From assembly GCA_017408915.1 (NCBI GenBank), contig JAFQTS010000080.1, forward strand, positions 1-51,364: a stretch of 51,364 bases of DNA, in the 5' to 3' direction. Shown in pieces: positions 8,079-15,619 of this stretch. Position numbers and translations under genes: made by a program. Numbering within the stretch: position 1 is the first letter of the stretch; every line of letters starts with the position of its first letter. The notes beneath the pieces are model-generated. The model had not been told where the DNA came from, did no database searches, and saw only the letters and a program-made list of their open reading frames with translations. The stretch is from Oscillospiraceae bacterium (lineage in GTDB: Bacteria; Bacillota; Clostridia; Oscillospirales; Oscillospiraceae).

Positions 8079-8106
8079 ATTATAAACGACAGCGGTGGAA
8101 AGTCAA
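8079..8106 (-). promoter_or_regulatory. Promoter of the KTR-domain gene
   Basis: Minus strand TTGACT (8101-8106), 16-nt spacer, TATAAT (8079-8084). It leaves a leader of about 74 nt. Confidence 0.75.
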
Positions 8107-8200
8107 GGGAATTTCGGTAACTGTAACTAAATTGTAACCAACCGCTGCCTCTTTTGGTAAAAATTTTTCCGTTTTGTAACTTTTTCCTCTTCGGAGTATA

Positions 8201-8229
8201 AAAAAAGACACCCTCTCGGGTGTCTTTTT
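8201..8229 (-). terminator. Terminator of the rpsF-ssb-rpsR operon
   Basis: Stem GACACCC-TCTC-GGGTGTC with A6 before and T5 after on the plus strand, so on the minus strand it ends in a T run directly after the rpsR stop (8238). AT-rich sequence between 8107 and 8200 holds nothing else I can identify. Confidence 0.9.
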
Positions 8230-8237
8230 CTCGTTTT

Positions 8238-8489
8238 TTACTCGGTAACGAAGGGCAGCAGGGCGATCTGACGGGCACGCTTGATGGCCTCGGTCAGCTG
8301 ACGCTGATGCATGGCGCAGGTACCGGTGGTGCGGCGAGGCAGGATCTTGGAGCGCTCGCTGATGAAGCGACGCAGCTTAGCAGCATCCTTGTAATCGATA
8401 TACTCGCACTTATCCACGCAGAACTGGCAAACCTTCTTGCGCTTGCGGACGGCACCGCGGGGCGCTCTGTTTTCACGTTCCATAGCCAT
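8238..8489 (-). CDS. rpsR: 30S ribosomal protein bS18
   Basis: An 83-residue ribosomal protein of the small subunit platform that pairs with bS6. It has the zinc-ribbon-like [17 protein letters not shown] segment near residues 19-35 and the conserved core [20 protein letters not shown] near 44-63. AAGGAGG lies 8 nt before the ATG. It is the last gene of the classic rpsF-ssb-rpsR operon, 48 nt after ssb, and is followed at once by a terminator. The first two Cys residues suggest a zinc-containing (C+) paralogue type, which may matter for zinc economy; that is inference. Confidence 0.97.
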   Translation of the reverse strand: MAMERENRAPRGAVRKRKKVCQFCVDKCEYIDYKDAAKLRRFISERSKILPRRTTGTCAMHQRQLTEAIKRARQIALLPFVTE

Positions 8490-8537
8490 GGAAGAGTCCT
8501 CCTTAAAGTATTTTGGATTGTATCCTATCGGACACCA

Positions 8538-8996
8538 TTAGAACGGCAGGTCGCCGTCCTCGTCATCGATCTCAGCGAAATCGCCGCCCACGGGGGCTGC
8601 GTAACCGCCGACGGGTGCGCTGTAAACAGGAGCGCTGTAGGAGGGGCCATCATTGTAGCCGCCGCCGTTACCGTCGCGCTTGGAGTCGCCAAAATAGATG
8701 TTGTCGGCAACAACTTCAGCCGTGCGGCGCTTGTTGCCGTCCTTGTCCGTCCAGTCACGGATCTGCAGACGACCCTCAACAATGGCCATGCGGCCCTTGG
8801 TGAAGTACTTGGCGACAAACTCAGCAGTGCTGCGCCATGCCACCACGTCAATGAAATCCGTTTCCTTCTCGCCGCCCTGAGACTTAAAGTCGCGGTCAAC
8901 GGCCAGAGAAAAACTGGTCACGGGCGTCCCGTTCTGCGTGCGACGCAGCTCGGGATCGCGGGTCAAACGACCCATGATGAAAACTTTGTTCAGCAT
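8538..8996 (-). CDS. ssb: Single-stranded DNA-binding protein
   Basis: A 152-residue SSB that coats ssDNA during replication, repair and recombination. The OB-fold begins MLNKVFIMGRLTRDPELR and includes WRSTAEFVAKYFTKG near residues 54-68 and the IRDWTDKDGNKRR segment. A Gly/Tyr/Ser/Pro-rich linker follows and the protein ends with the acidic tip DDEDGDLPF used to recruit partner enzymes. GGGAGG lies 7 nt before the ATG. It sits between rpsF (13-nt gap) and rpsR, the standard arrangement. Confidence 0.97.
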   Translation of the reverse strand: MLNKVFIMGRLTRDPELRRTQNGTPVTSFSLAVDRDFKSQGGEKETDFIDVVAWRSTAEFVAKYFTKGRMAIVEGRLQIRDWTDKDGNKRRTAEVVADNIYFGDSKRDGNGGGYNDGPSYSAPVYSAPVGGYAAPVGGDFAEIDDEDGDLPF

Positions 8997-9009
8997 GAAT
9001 ATGCCTCCC

Positions 9010-9306
9010 TTACTCGCCCTTGCAGACGATCATGGAACGCATGATGCTCTCATCGATGCCCAGGATACGATCCAGCTCCTTGGGGAATTCCGGCGCGCTG
9101 GTGAAAGACATGAGAACATAGTAGCCTTCAGTCTTGTAGTCGATCGCATAAGCGAGACGACGCTTGCCCCACTCGTCGACGACGACGTTGGTAGCATTCT
9201 GCTCAGCCAGGGTCTGGAACTTAGCCACGGTAGCGGCGATAGCCTCCTCACCCTGTGCAGGGTCGATGATGTAAACGACCTCGTAGTTGGCGGAAATCTT
9301 AGCCAT
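9010..9306 (-). CDS. rpsF: 30S ribosomal protein bS6
   Basis: A 98-residue ribosomal protein that binds bS18 and 16S rRNA. The sequence has the family pattern YEVVYIIDP near the N-terminus, WGKRRLAYAIDYKTEGYYVLMSF in the centre and a short tail. The start at 9306 is chosen over upstream in-frame codons because GGAGG lies 10 nt before it and the protein begins at the family's normal position. It is the first gene of rpsF-ssb-rpsR and is driven by a near-consensus promoter whose -35 box overlaps the end of queT. Confidence 0.96.
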   Translation of the reverse strand: MAKISANYEVVYIIDPAQGEEAIAATVAKFQTLAEQNATNVVVDEWGKRRLAYAIDYKTEGYYVLMSFTSAPEFPKELDRILGIDESIMRSMIVCKGE

Positions 9307-9381
9307 ACTTTTTGCACCTCCTTTTGGACGAATGGCCCCCATTCTCAGATGGGAGCAAGGATTTACCCGCAATGCGCAGGC
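9307..9381 (-). promoter_or_regulatory. rpsF leader with hairpin, possible S6:S18 autoregulatory site
   Basis: The predicted leader of about 75 nt contains an 8-bp hairpin (arms 9335-9342 and 9349-9356) directly upstream of the ribosome binding site. In many bacteria the S6:S18 dimer represses its own mRNA through a leader hairpin. I cannot match the known consensus with certainty, so only the hairpin is seen and its regulatory role is inferred. Confidence 0.4.
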
Positions 9382-9387
9382 CTAATT

Positions 9388-9415
9388 ATTATACATTTTC
9401 TACAGAAAATGTCAA
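9388..9415 (-). promoter_or_regulatory. Near-consensus promoter of the rpsF operon
   Basis: Minus strand TTGACA (9410-9415), 16 nt, TATAAT (9388-9393). Both hexamers are perfect. The -35 box overlaps the queT stop codon (9412-9414), so the ribosomal operon is embedded tightly behind the sigma-factor operon. The spacer is itself an inverted repeat CATTTTC/GAAAATG. Confidence 0.9.
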
Positions 9416-9921
9416 TGATTTTTTCTGATTTGGACGAAAAATTTTGATTTTTCCATCCATCGCAGCAGTAAAAGACCCAAAATGTAGCACACCAGCGCCT
9501 GAGAAACGGCGACGGAGCAGGCATTATACCAAAATGCCGCCATAAAAGCCTCTCCCATGCCCGTCTGCTGCCACGCCAAAAGGGCACCGATGCACACAGC
9601 ATTCACCAGCACGGGAGGCAGGGGTGCCAAGGCACGATGACGGCAGCGGGAGGTCAAAAAGGCCGCCAACAGGGTGGCAAGAGAGCCCACCACCATGTCG
9701 AGAACACCGTAAGGGCTCAGCAAATTCGCCACGAAGCAGCCCACGAAGAGACCGCCCACTGTCTCGGGGAAGAGGAAGGGCAGCACCGTCAGCGCCTCGG
9801 CAAAGCGCAGCTGAATAGGGCCGTAGGTAAGACCAAAGACGCTGCCAAAGATACTCAGCGCCGCATAGAGGGCGCCAATGACGCCTGCAAAGGCCAAGCG
9901 GTACGCCAGAGATTTCTTCAT
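9412..9921 (-). CDS. queT: QueT-type ECF transporter substrate-binding (S) component
   Basis: A 169-residue membrane protein with five to six hydrophobic segments. The family motif is the N-terminal YGPIQLRFAEALTVLPFLFP (residues 33-52), followed by VGGLFVGCFVANLLSPYG. QueT proteins are the S subunits of energy-coupling factor transporters and are thought to import queuosine precursors such as preQ1 or queuine for tRNA modification. No EcfA/T partners are in this window, which is normal for group II ECF systems. Its ATG overlaps the putative anti-sigma gene's stop by 4 nt (ATGA), so it is the last cistron of the dusB-sigma operon. No preQ1 riboswitch is visible, and none is expected at an internal cistron. 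Confidence 0.8.
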   Translation of the reverse strand: MKKSLAYRLAFAGVIGALYAALSIFGSVFGLTYGPIQLRFAEALTVLPFLFPETVGGLFVGCFVANLLSPYGVLDMVVGSLATLLAAFLTSRCRHRALAPLPPVLVNAVCIGALLAWQQTGMGEAFMAAFWYNACSVAVSQALVCYILGLLLLRWMEKSKFFVQIRKNH

Positions 9922-10571
9922 CGTACTACCTCCAGCGTCAGATACAGCGCACCCTCTGCCTTGATAACATCGGGCACTAATTCACGGAGCGCATCCGCTT
10001 CCGCCGCCGTCAGTTCATAGACATCGGCAATGTCCTGCACTGCATCGGGTTCACGCCCCATTTCAGTAAGGGCAGCACGCACCATGACAGCTTCATCACC
10101 AAAGAGATGCACCACGGTGGATTTAGCCTTTTCATCGGAAGTGGTTTGTACCTCCGCCTCACCGCCGTCAGTCATACCGTCATCTGTGGGGGCAGCAGGT
10201 GCCGTATCGGGTGCTTCCTGCTCCTCCATGCGCTCCAGACCTGCGGCATCGTTATAGGCATCCTCCACGAAAAACTCCGTATCGGCGGCATCGTCCATAG
10301 CCTCTTCGGGGGCGGCGCAATCGGCAGCGGGGGCGGATTTGCCCATAGGCATCATCATCAATCCCACGGGGATCAGCACCACAATGGCGGCGCAGGCAGC
10401 CAAGGCCGTCATCATGCGCTTAAGTTTACGCTTATCAACCGTATTCTTCTTGGGATATTCCTGAGGCATGGCGGACACCCGATCCATCACGCGGGCGGTA
10501 AAATCCTCGGGTGCAGTCACATCGGTAGCCAACGCTTCCTGCAACCACTGTTCAAATTTCTGATCGTTCAT
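9918..10571 (-). CDS. Putative membrane-anchored anti-sigma factor
   Basis: A 217-residue single-pass membrane protein directly behind an ECF sigma gene. The cytoplasmic N-terminus (about residues 1-50) contains FEQWLQEALATDVTAPEDFTARVMDRV, a pattern often seen in the sigma-binding region of membrane anti-sigma factors. A transmembrane helix follows (about residues 52-72), then an acidic, Ala/Glu/Asp-rich extracellular linker and a compact C-terminal domain. No HxxxCxxC zinc motif is present, so it is not a classic ZAS protein. Gene order and topology support the anti-sigma role; direct binding is inference. Its stop overlaps queT. Confidence 0.6.
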   Translation of the reverse strand: MNDQKFEQWLQEALATDVTAPEDFTARVMDRVSAMPQEYPKKNTVDKRKLKRMMTALAACAAIVVLIPVGLMMMPMGKSAPAADCAAPEEAMDDAADTEFFVEDAYNDAAGLERMEEQEAPDTAPAAPTDDGMTDGGEAEVQTTSDEKAKSTVVHLFGDEAVMVRAALTEMGREPDAVQDIADVYELTAAEADALRELVPDVIKAEGALYLTLEVVR

Positions 10572-10577
10572 GTGTCC

Positions 10578-11168
10578 TCATGCCTCCTTTCCATTGGTTT
10601 CTGTATGTATGACGGATGATCCGCCAAAAATGTTCCCGCTTTTTAATAGGGCCGTTTTCAGCGCCGCCTTGGCGCGGTTAATGCGGGATTTCACCGTACC
10701 CGAGGGCAGTTGCAGCACCTCGGCGATCTCGGCGTAATCCAACTCCTCCATGTACCGCAGCAGCAACACCTCGCGGTATTCCTCGCTCAAGGTAGCCAGC
10801 GCTTTCTGCACCGCCTCCTGCTGCTCCGTACGCTCCACCGTCTCCTGCGGGGAGTCGGCATCATCGGCGAGTTCCATCATTTCTCCGTCGCCCACCGTTT
10901 GGTGGCGCTTTTCCCGACGCATCACGTCGATGGCGGCATTGGTGGTCAAACGATAGAGCCATGTGGAGAACTTGGCATCGCCGCGGAAATTGGGCAGCGC
11001 ACGCCACGCCGCCACGAAGGCCTCCTGTGCCGCCTCGTCAGCATCGTAGGCGTTGCCGCACATACGGTAGGCCAAGCGGTAGACATTGTCCCGATATTGC
11101 TCCACCAGCTCACCGAAGGCTTCTCTGTCACCACCTCGGGCGCGGGAGATCAATAATAGTTCATTCAT
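10578..11168 (-). CDS. ECF-type RNA polymerase sigma factor
   Basis: A 196-residue group 4 sigma factor that directs RNA polymerase to its own promoter set. Region 2 runs from [21 protein letters not shown] through [17 protein letters not shown] and [14 protein letters not shown] (about residues 15-87). Region 4 includes [23 protein letters not shown] and the helix-turn-helix [20 protein letters not shown] (about 130-175). It begins with an ATG that overlaps the dusB stop by 4 nt. It is followed 6 nt later by the putative anti-sigma gene. The regulon is unknown. Confidence 0.92.
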   Translation of the reverse strand: MNELLLISRARGGDREAFGELVEQYRDNVYRLAYRMCGNAYDADEAAQEAFVAAWRALPNFRGDAKFSTWLYRLTTNAAIDVMRREKRHQTVGDGEMMELADDADSPQETVERTEQQEAVQKALATLSEEYREVLLLRYMEELDYAEIAEVLQLPSGTVKSRINRAKAALKTALLKSGNIFGGSSVIHTETNGKEA

Positions 11169-12133
11169 CGCAAATCCCTCTTGATCCCACGGGTCACCTC
11201 ATAGACATCCTCCATGGTGTTCATCCGCACGATCTTGTCCTTATAGTAGTTGGCGTGAGGCACGCCCTTTAAGTACCACGCATAGTGCCGCCGCGCCTCC
11301 AAAATGGCGATGCGCTCACCCTTATCTTCCAGTGCCAGCTCGATCTGCCGCACTGCCAGATCGCAGCGCTCCGCAAGAGGCGGCATGGGAGGAATTTCTT
11401 TCCCCTCCAGCGCCGCTTGGCACTGGGCAAAGAGCCACGGATTGCCGAAACTACCGCGGCCGATCATGGCCATGTCCGCACCAGTAAAATGGAGGATACG
11501 GAGGCAATCCTCAGCAGAGAACACATCACCGTTGGCAATGACGGGGACGTTCACCGCCTCTTTCACCTCGCGTATGGTGGTCCAGTCTGCCTGTCCGCCG
11601 TACATTTGGGTACGGGTACGCCCGTGGACGGCAATGGCGGCAACGCCCACCTGCTCCAAAGCAAGGCTTAATTCCACGGCGTTGATGCTGCCCTTATCCC
11701 AGCCGCGGCGCATCTTCACCGTGACGGGAACGGGGCTTGCCTTCACCACCGCTTCGGCAACGCGGACAGCCTTATCAATATCCTTCATGAGCGCCGAGCC
11801 GTCACCGTTGCCCACCACCTTGCTGACAGGGCAGCCCATATTGATGTCGATGATGGCAGCGCCGCTGACCTCAGCGGCAATTTGGGATGCCTCCGCCATG
11901 CAGACGGGGTCGCTGCCGAAAATCTGCGCCGCAGCAGGCACTTCATTGGGGGCAAGTTTCAAAAGGGTGCGGCTCTTTTTATCCTGATAGCACAACGCTT
12001 TCGCGCTCACCAGTTCCGTCACGGAATAGCCCGCCCCCAGCTCACGGCAAATCTGACGGAAAGCCAAGTCCGTCACACCCGCCATAGGGGCAAGGGCCAA
12101 ACGGGAATCAATTTCCACGGTTCCTATTTTCAC
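11165..12133 (-). CDS. dusB: tRNA-dihydrouridine synthase, DusB type
   Basis: A 322-residue FMN enzyme that reduces specific uridines in the tRNA D-loop with NADPH. The TIM barrel opens with [20 protein letters not shown] (residues 12-31), the catalytic cysteine lies in [20 protein letters not shown] near residues 96-115, and [16 protein letters not shown] near 168 and [11 protein letters not shown] near 224 bind RNA and FMN phosphate. The start is GTG, with GGAGG 8 nt upstream. It leads a four-gene operon with an ECF sigma, an anti-sigma and queT, all coupled by overlaps or short gaps. Confidence 0.93.
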   Translation of the reverse strand: MKIGTVEIDSRLALAPMAGVTDLAFRQICRELGAGYSVTELVSAKALCYQDKKSRTLLKLAPNEVPAAAQIFGSDPVCMAEASQIAAEVSGAAIIDINMGCPVSKVVGNGDGSALMKDIDKAVRVAEAVVKASPVPVTVKMRRGWDKGSINAVELSLALEQVGVAAIAVHGRTRTQMYGGQADWTTIREVKEAVNVPVIANGDVFSAEDCLRILHFTGADMAMIGRGSFGNPWLFAQCQAALEGKEIPPMPPLAERCDLAVRQIELALEDKGERIAILEARRHYAWYLKGVPHANYYKDKIVRMNTMEDVYEVTRGIKRDLR

Positions 12134-12170
12134 AGGGCATTCCTCCCTCTAAAAAATCGCATAATAGTGT

Positions 12171-12179
12171 ATTATATCA
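12171..12179 (-). promoter_or_regulatory. Extended -10 promoter of the dusB-sigma operon
   Basis: Minus strand TGATATAAT, a perfect extended -10 element; no good -35 box is present 17 nt upstream. It lies about 40 nt before the dusB GTG. Confidence 0.6.
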
Positions 12180-12201
12180 TACTTTTCTGCAGAAAAAAAG
12201 G

Positions 12202-12228
12202 GGGACGCACGAGAAACTCGCGCGTCCC
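12202..12228 (-). terminator. Terminator after the spoIIE-linked small gene
   Basis: A 12-bp stem GGGACGCACGAG-AAA-CTCGCGCGTCCC with one G-T type mismatch, followed on the minus strand by a T7 tract. It separates the small membrane protein gene from the dusB promoter. Confidence 0.85.
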
Positions 12229-12259
12229 AAATTGAGGAGAAAAAAGTGGAAAAAAGCAG

Positions 12260-12523
12260 CTACAAAAACGAGGCAATGGCCCAGACCGCGCCGATGATGG
12301 CGCAGCCCAAGGCGACCCATAAGGGCGGGGTCATGCGGAAACGGTGGGGTCGCTGCAGGCCGTGGGTACGGGCGTAGCACTTCGCCACCCGCTGGGCTTG
12401 CTCCACCACCTGCTGCTGGCTGACACCGCCGCCGTCACTGCGGAGGATAAAGATCGCCTGCTCAAAAATGTTCGGGTCGGGGCTGTCCACCACAATGACC
12501 CGCCGAGAAACCCCTTTTACCAC
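12260..12523 (-). CDS. Small conserved protein with C-terminal membrane helix
   Basis: An 87-residue protein of unknown function. It starts with a basic, beta-like segment VKGVSRRVIVVDSPDPNIFEQAIFILR, then a predicted helix GVSQQQVVEQAQRVAKCYAR, and ends with a single hydrophobic helix WVALGCAIIGAVWAIASFL. I recognise this kind of protein as common in Oscillospiraceae but know no role for it. GGGAGG is 7 nt before the GTG at 12523 but only 1 nt before the ATG at 12529, so GTG is preferred. It lies 56 nt after spoIIE on the same strand and shares its terminator. Confidence 0.6.
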   Translation of the reverse strand: MVKGVSRRVIVVDSPDPNIFEQAIFILRSDGGGVSQQQVVEQAQRVAKCYARTHGLQRPHRFRMTPPLWVALGCAIIGAVWAIASFL

Positions 12524-12579
12524 CGCCATACCTCCCTTGTGGATTGCTGTAAAGGGAGTATGCCCCCGTGGATTTCAAG

Positions 12580-14595
12580 TTATACCCTCTTTTTGGGGGA
12601 CGGCGAAGATTTTTCCAACCGCAGCACCAGCGCGGCGCAGTCGTCCTGCAAGCCGCCGTGACGGCGTGACTCGGCTAAAATCTGCTGGCTCAAGTCTTGG
12701 GCATCCTCCTCCGTCCACTGCTGCAAAAGGGTGGAGAGCCAGCCGCCCTCCTCTCCCGCAACGCCATCGGATACCATGACGAAGAGATCCCCCTCATCCA
12801 GCTGCAAACGGCTGCACTCGGGCTCTGCGCTGCTGCCCTGCAACCCCGCAGGGAGGCTGCCCGAGGTGAGAGTGGTGACTTTCCCGCCCCGCTTTACATA
12901 GGAAGGTGCTGCCCCGTACTTATACACCACCGCCTCGCCGCTGCTTCGGTCGAGGGAGAGCAAATCAATGGTGGTAAAGCCGCCGCCCTCGGCACAGCGG
13001 AGTGTCAAAGCGGTGTTCAGCGTCTTGAGGGCGGGCTTGGGGTCAATGCCCGCTTTTAAGAACTTCCGCAGCAGCCGCACCGTCATGGCGCTCTCGGCGT
13101 GCGCCGCCTCGCCGCTGCCCATGCCGTCGGAGAGAACCATATAGAGCATGTTCCCCGCCGTGAAGACCGCCAATTGGTCGCCGCAGACCTCTTCTCCATC
13201 CTTTGCCCGCAGCGATGTGCCCACACGGCAGCGCAGGCGCACTTCGCCCCCTTCTTTCACCGCAGCCGACAACGTCTCTCCCATTTGGGCGTACTGTTCC
13301 CGCGCTAAGGAGCGGACAGAACCGAGGCGCACACGGTACTGCCGCCGCAGAAGATAGGCGTATGCCCCGCGGTCAATGGCGGCGAGCAAGTCCGCAAAAT
13401 GGATACAGCGGGAGGAAAAGTGGAGAGGAAAATCCGTAGCCGCTGCCCGTCCCCGCCGCAGGAGGGGCGTCACCGCGTCATTGAAGGCGCTGTAGGTCAC
13501 ATCGTACTCCGTCTGCCAGCACTTCTGGGCCAATACGCAGCCACGGCACACCTCCTCCGCTGCGCCGTCAAAGATGACGGAGGGGTTTTCCGCAGCAGCT
13601 GTGGTGGGCCGCAGCAGTTCATCGTACAAGGCGCGGTATGCCTCCGCGCCTTCACGGAGCGCCGTCCGTGCCATGGCGGGCACAGCGGCAGCTTCCGCCT
13701 CCCGCGCTCCCGTCTCTGCCATGGGAACGGTGGTCACTGTTGGCAGCCAGCGGCGAGGCACGATCACATAGGCCACCACGCCGCAGAGGGCCTCATAGAC
13801 CATCACGGCGGCATAGTCGCTGTCCAAGCCCCACGCCGTCACCGCCACAAAGAGGCACATGAGAAGGGCGGGAAACCACCGCGGATACCGCCGCAGGGCA
13901 GCGGCGCACCAGCCGCCGCAGCAAAGGGCAGCGGTAAAAAGCAAGGCGGGCTTTTCAAAGGCGAGGTCGGTAACCAGTCCTACCCCCGCGCCGATAAGGG
14001 CAGCGATGGCGGGACTTGTCCCGCCGCTGCACAGCATCACCAGCCATACTGCCGCCGCCCGTCCTGCAGAAAAGCCCTCCACTGTCAAAGGAGCAGCGGC
14101 GCAGACAATTGCCGCAAAGATGCTCAATCCCTGCAGGGAATGATCCTCGCCCCGCTCTTTCATCAGTACCGCCACCGCCGCCGTCACCGCCGCAGCGGCA
14201 GCGCACAACGCCCAGTGTCGGGCTGTGCGGCCCACTAAGTACACCGACTGCACCACCAGCAGCGCCACCGCTGCCAACGCAGGGACAAAGGCGGGATGCT
14301 TGGCGATCTTCATATCACCAAAAGCCATATTGGCGCAGTAGATCAGCACCGCCGAGGCCACCAAACGGAGACCCGACTGGAAATCGTAAAAACAATACGC
14401 ACCCAGCAGCGCACCCAACGCCGAGAAAAAACCACGGCTGCGCCCACCGCTGAGGGCTACCGCCGCCAAAGCCCACGGGCCGTAGAGGCCGCCTAATTTT
14501 CCCGCCGACAGCACCATGGTCAGCACCATATGGGCTGCCTTTACCGCCACGGCGCGACCCTTTTCCGATTTCCACAGTGCCCTCGCCCCCAACAT
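12580..14595 (-). CDS. spoIIE: Stage II sporulation protein E, serine phosphatase
   Basis: A 671-residue sporulation protein that dephosphorylates SpoIIAA and so activates sigma-F in the forespore; it also acts at the polar septum. About ten hydrophobic segments fill residues 1-300. A central regulatory region follows, with paired cysteines in CRGCVLAQKCW near residue 350. The PP2C-type phosphatase domain covers the last 220 residues, with the metal-binding motif SDGMGSGEAAHAES and the late MVSDGV motif. The start at 14595 has AAAGGAGG 7 nt upstream; an ATG 60 nt further up is in frame but lacks a site. Upstream, a TACAAT (14632-14637) and TTTGTCAA (14649-14656) might be a Spo0A-type promoter, tentatively. 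Its presence argues for an endospore former. Confidence 0.92.
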   Translation of the reverse strand: MLGARALWKSEKGRAVAVKAAHMVLTMVLSAGKLGGLYGPWALAAVALSGGRSRGFFSALGALLGAYCFYDFQSGLRLVASAVLIYCANMAFGDMKIAKHPAFVPALAAVALLVVQSVYLVGRTARHWALCAAAAAVTAAVAVLMKERGEDHSLQGLSIFAAIVCAAAPLTVEGFSAGRAAAVWLVMLCSGGTSPAIAALIGAGVGLVTDLAFEKPALLFTAALCCGGWCAAALRRYPRWFPALLMCLFVAVTAWGLDSDYAAVMVYEALCGVVAYVIVPRRWLPTVTTVPMAETGAREAEAAAVPAMARTALREGAEAYRALYDELLRPTTAAAENPSVIFDGAAEEVCRGCVLAQKCWQTEYDVTYSAFNDAVTPLLRRGRAAATDFPLHFSSRCIHFADLLAAIDRGAYAYLLRRQYRVRLGSVRSLAREQYAQMGETLSAAVKEGGEVRLRCRVGTSLRAKDGEEVCGDQLAVFTAGNMLYMVLSDGMGSGEAAHAESAMTVRLLRKFLKAGIDPKPALKTLNTALTLRCAEGGGFTTIDLLSLDRSSGEAVVYKYGAAPSYVKRGGKVTTLTSGSLPAGLQGSSAEPECSRLQLDEGDLFVMVSDGVAGEEGGWLSTLLQQWTEEDAQDLSQQILAESRRHGGLQDDCAALVLRLEKSSPSPKKRV

Positions 14596-14674
14596 CTCCC
14601 TGCCTCCTTTGGTCATAACAGCGTTTTCGCCATTGTACGCCATGCCCCTTGACAAAGGCTGTCGGGAAATAAAA

Positions 14675-14704
14675 ACAGGCCGAATTTCTCAACATTCGGC
14701 CTGT
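14675..14704 (-). terminator. Terminator of the nusA-infB-ribF operon
   Basis: An 11-bp perfect stem ACAGGCCGAAT/ATTCGGCCTGT with an 8-nt loop, followed on the minus strand by T5. It lies just past the ribF stop at 14711. Confidence 0.9.
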
Positions 14705-14710
14705 CTATGA

Positions 14711-15616
14711 TCACTGTATGGGATTTTCTTGGAAATATTCTCTTGTCTGCTGGGCGTTGCGCTGAATCTCTTGGCGCAGTTCTTCCAAGGAATCAAACTT
14801 TTTCTCACCGCGGAGGCGGCGGCAGAACTCCACGCGGATCTCCTGATCGTAGAGATCGCCGTCGAAGTCCAGCAAAAAGGTCTCCACCGACACAGCATCG
14901 GAATCGCTGACCGTGGGGCGGGTGCCCACGTTGGTAACACCTGCGAAGTTGCGCCCATCGGGTAAGTACACGCGGGTGACATACACACCAAAAGCGGGGG
15001 TGAGGATGTTGTGGGGCACAGCCAAGTTCACCGTAGGCACACCGATGGTGCGGCCCAAACGGAAACCGTGCTGCACCTTCTGGGTAAGGCAGTGGCGATG
15101 ACCCAAGAATTTGGCGGCCTCCTCCACCTCGCCCGTTTCCAGCAGCTTGCGGATATGGGTGGAGCTGACGGTAATGCCCTCCACCTCCACGGCGGGGATA
15201 ATGTCGCAGCCGATCCCCAGCTCGGCACACTTGGCCTTCAAAAGCTCGGGCGTACCCTCGTTCTTATAGCCGAAGCGGTGGTCGTGACCCGCCACCAGAT
15301 GGACAGCGCCATGCTCCTTTACCAGCAGTTCCGTGACGAAACGATCCCATGTGCACTTCATCATCTGCTCATCAAAGGGGGCGAGGATCACTTCCTCAAT
15401 GCCGTAGAGACGACGCGCCAGTTCCCGCCGCTCGGCAGCGGAGTTGATGAGATAGACGGTTTTGCCCGTCACCACCTCTTTGGGCGGGCGGTCAAAAGTA
15501 AATACCACAGGGGTGGCATTTCTTTCACGGGCTGCCTCCACGGCGCGGCGCAGCAGAGCCCCATGGCCCAGATGCACACCGTCGAAAAAGCCCAGTGCGA
15601 TGACTTTTGCTTTCAT
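14711..15616 (-). CDS. ribF: Bifunctional riboflavin kinase / FAD synthetase
   Basis: A 301-residue enzyme that makes FMN from riboflavin and FAD from FMN. The N-terminal nucleotidyltransferase domain starts with ALGFFDGVHLGHGALLRRAV (residues 7-26), and the ISSTHIRKLL-like segment VSSTHIRKLLETGEVEEA is near residue 152. The C-terminal riboflavin kinase domain has GVPTVNLAVPHNILTPAFGVY near 193 and GVTNVGTRPTV near 226. It is the last gene of the nusA operon, beginning 3 nt after the truB stop. Length is normal. Confidence 0.95.
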   Translation of the reverse strand: MKAKVIALGFFDGVHLGHGALLRRAVEAARERNATPVVFTFDRPPKEVVTGKTVYLINSAAERRELARRLYGIEEVILAPFDEQMMKCTWDRFVTELLVKEHGAVHLVAGHDHRFGYKNEGTPELLKAKCAELGIGCDIIPAVEVEGITVSSTHIRKLLETGEVEEAAKFLGHRHCLTQKVQHGFRLGRTIGVPTVNLAVPHNILTPAFGVYVTRVYLPDGRNFAGVTNVGTRPTVSDSDAVSVETFLLDFDGDLYDQEIRVEFCRRLRGEKKFDSLEELRQEIQRNAQQTREYFQENPIQ

Positions 15617-15619
15617 TGC

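Noticed and set aside
14641-14660. Spo0A box upstream of spoIIE
   Set aside because: TTTGTCAA resembles the box but lacks the central G of TGTCGAA, and no good -35 box at the right distance was found; kept only as a remark.
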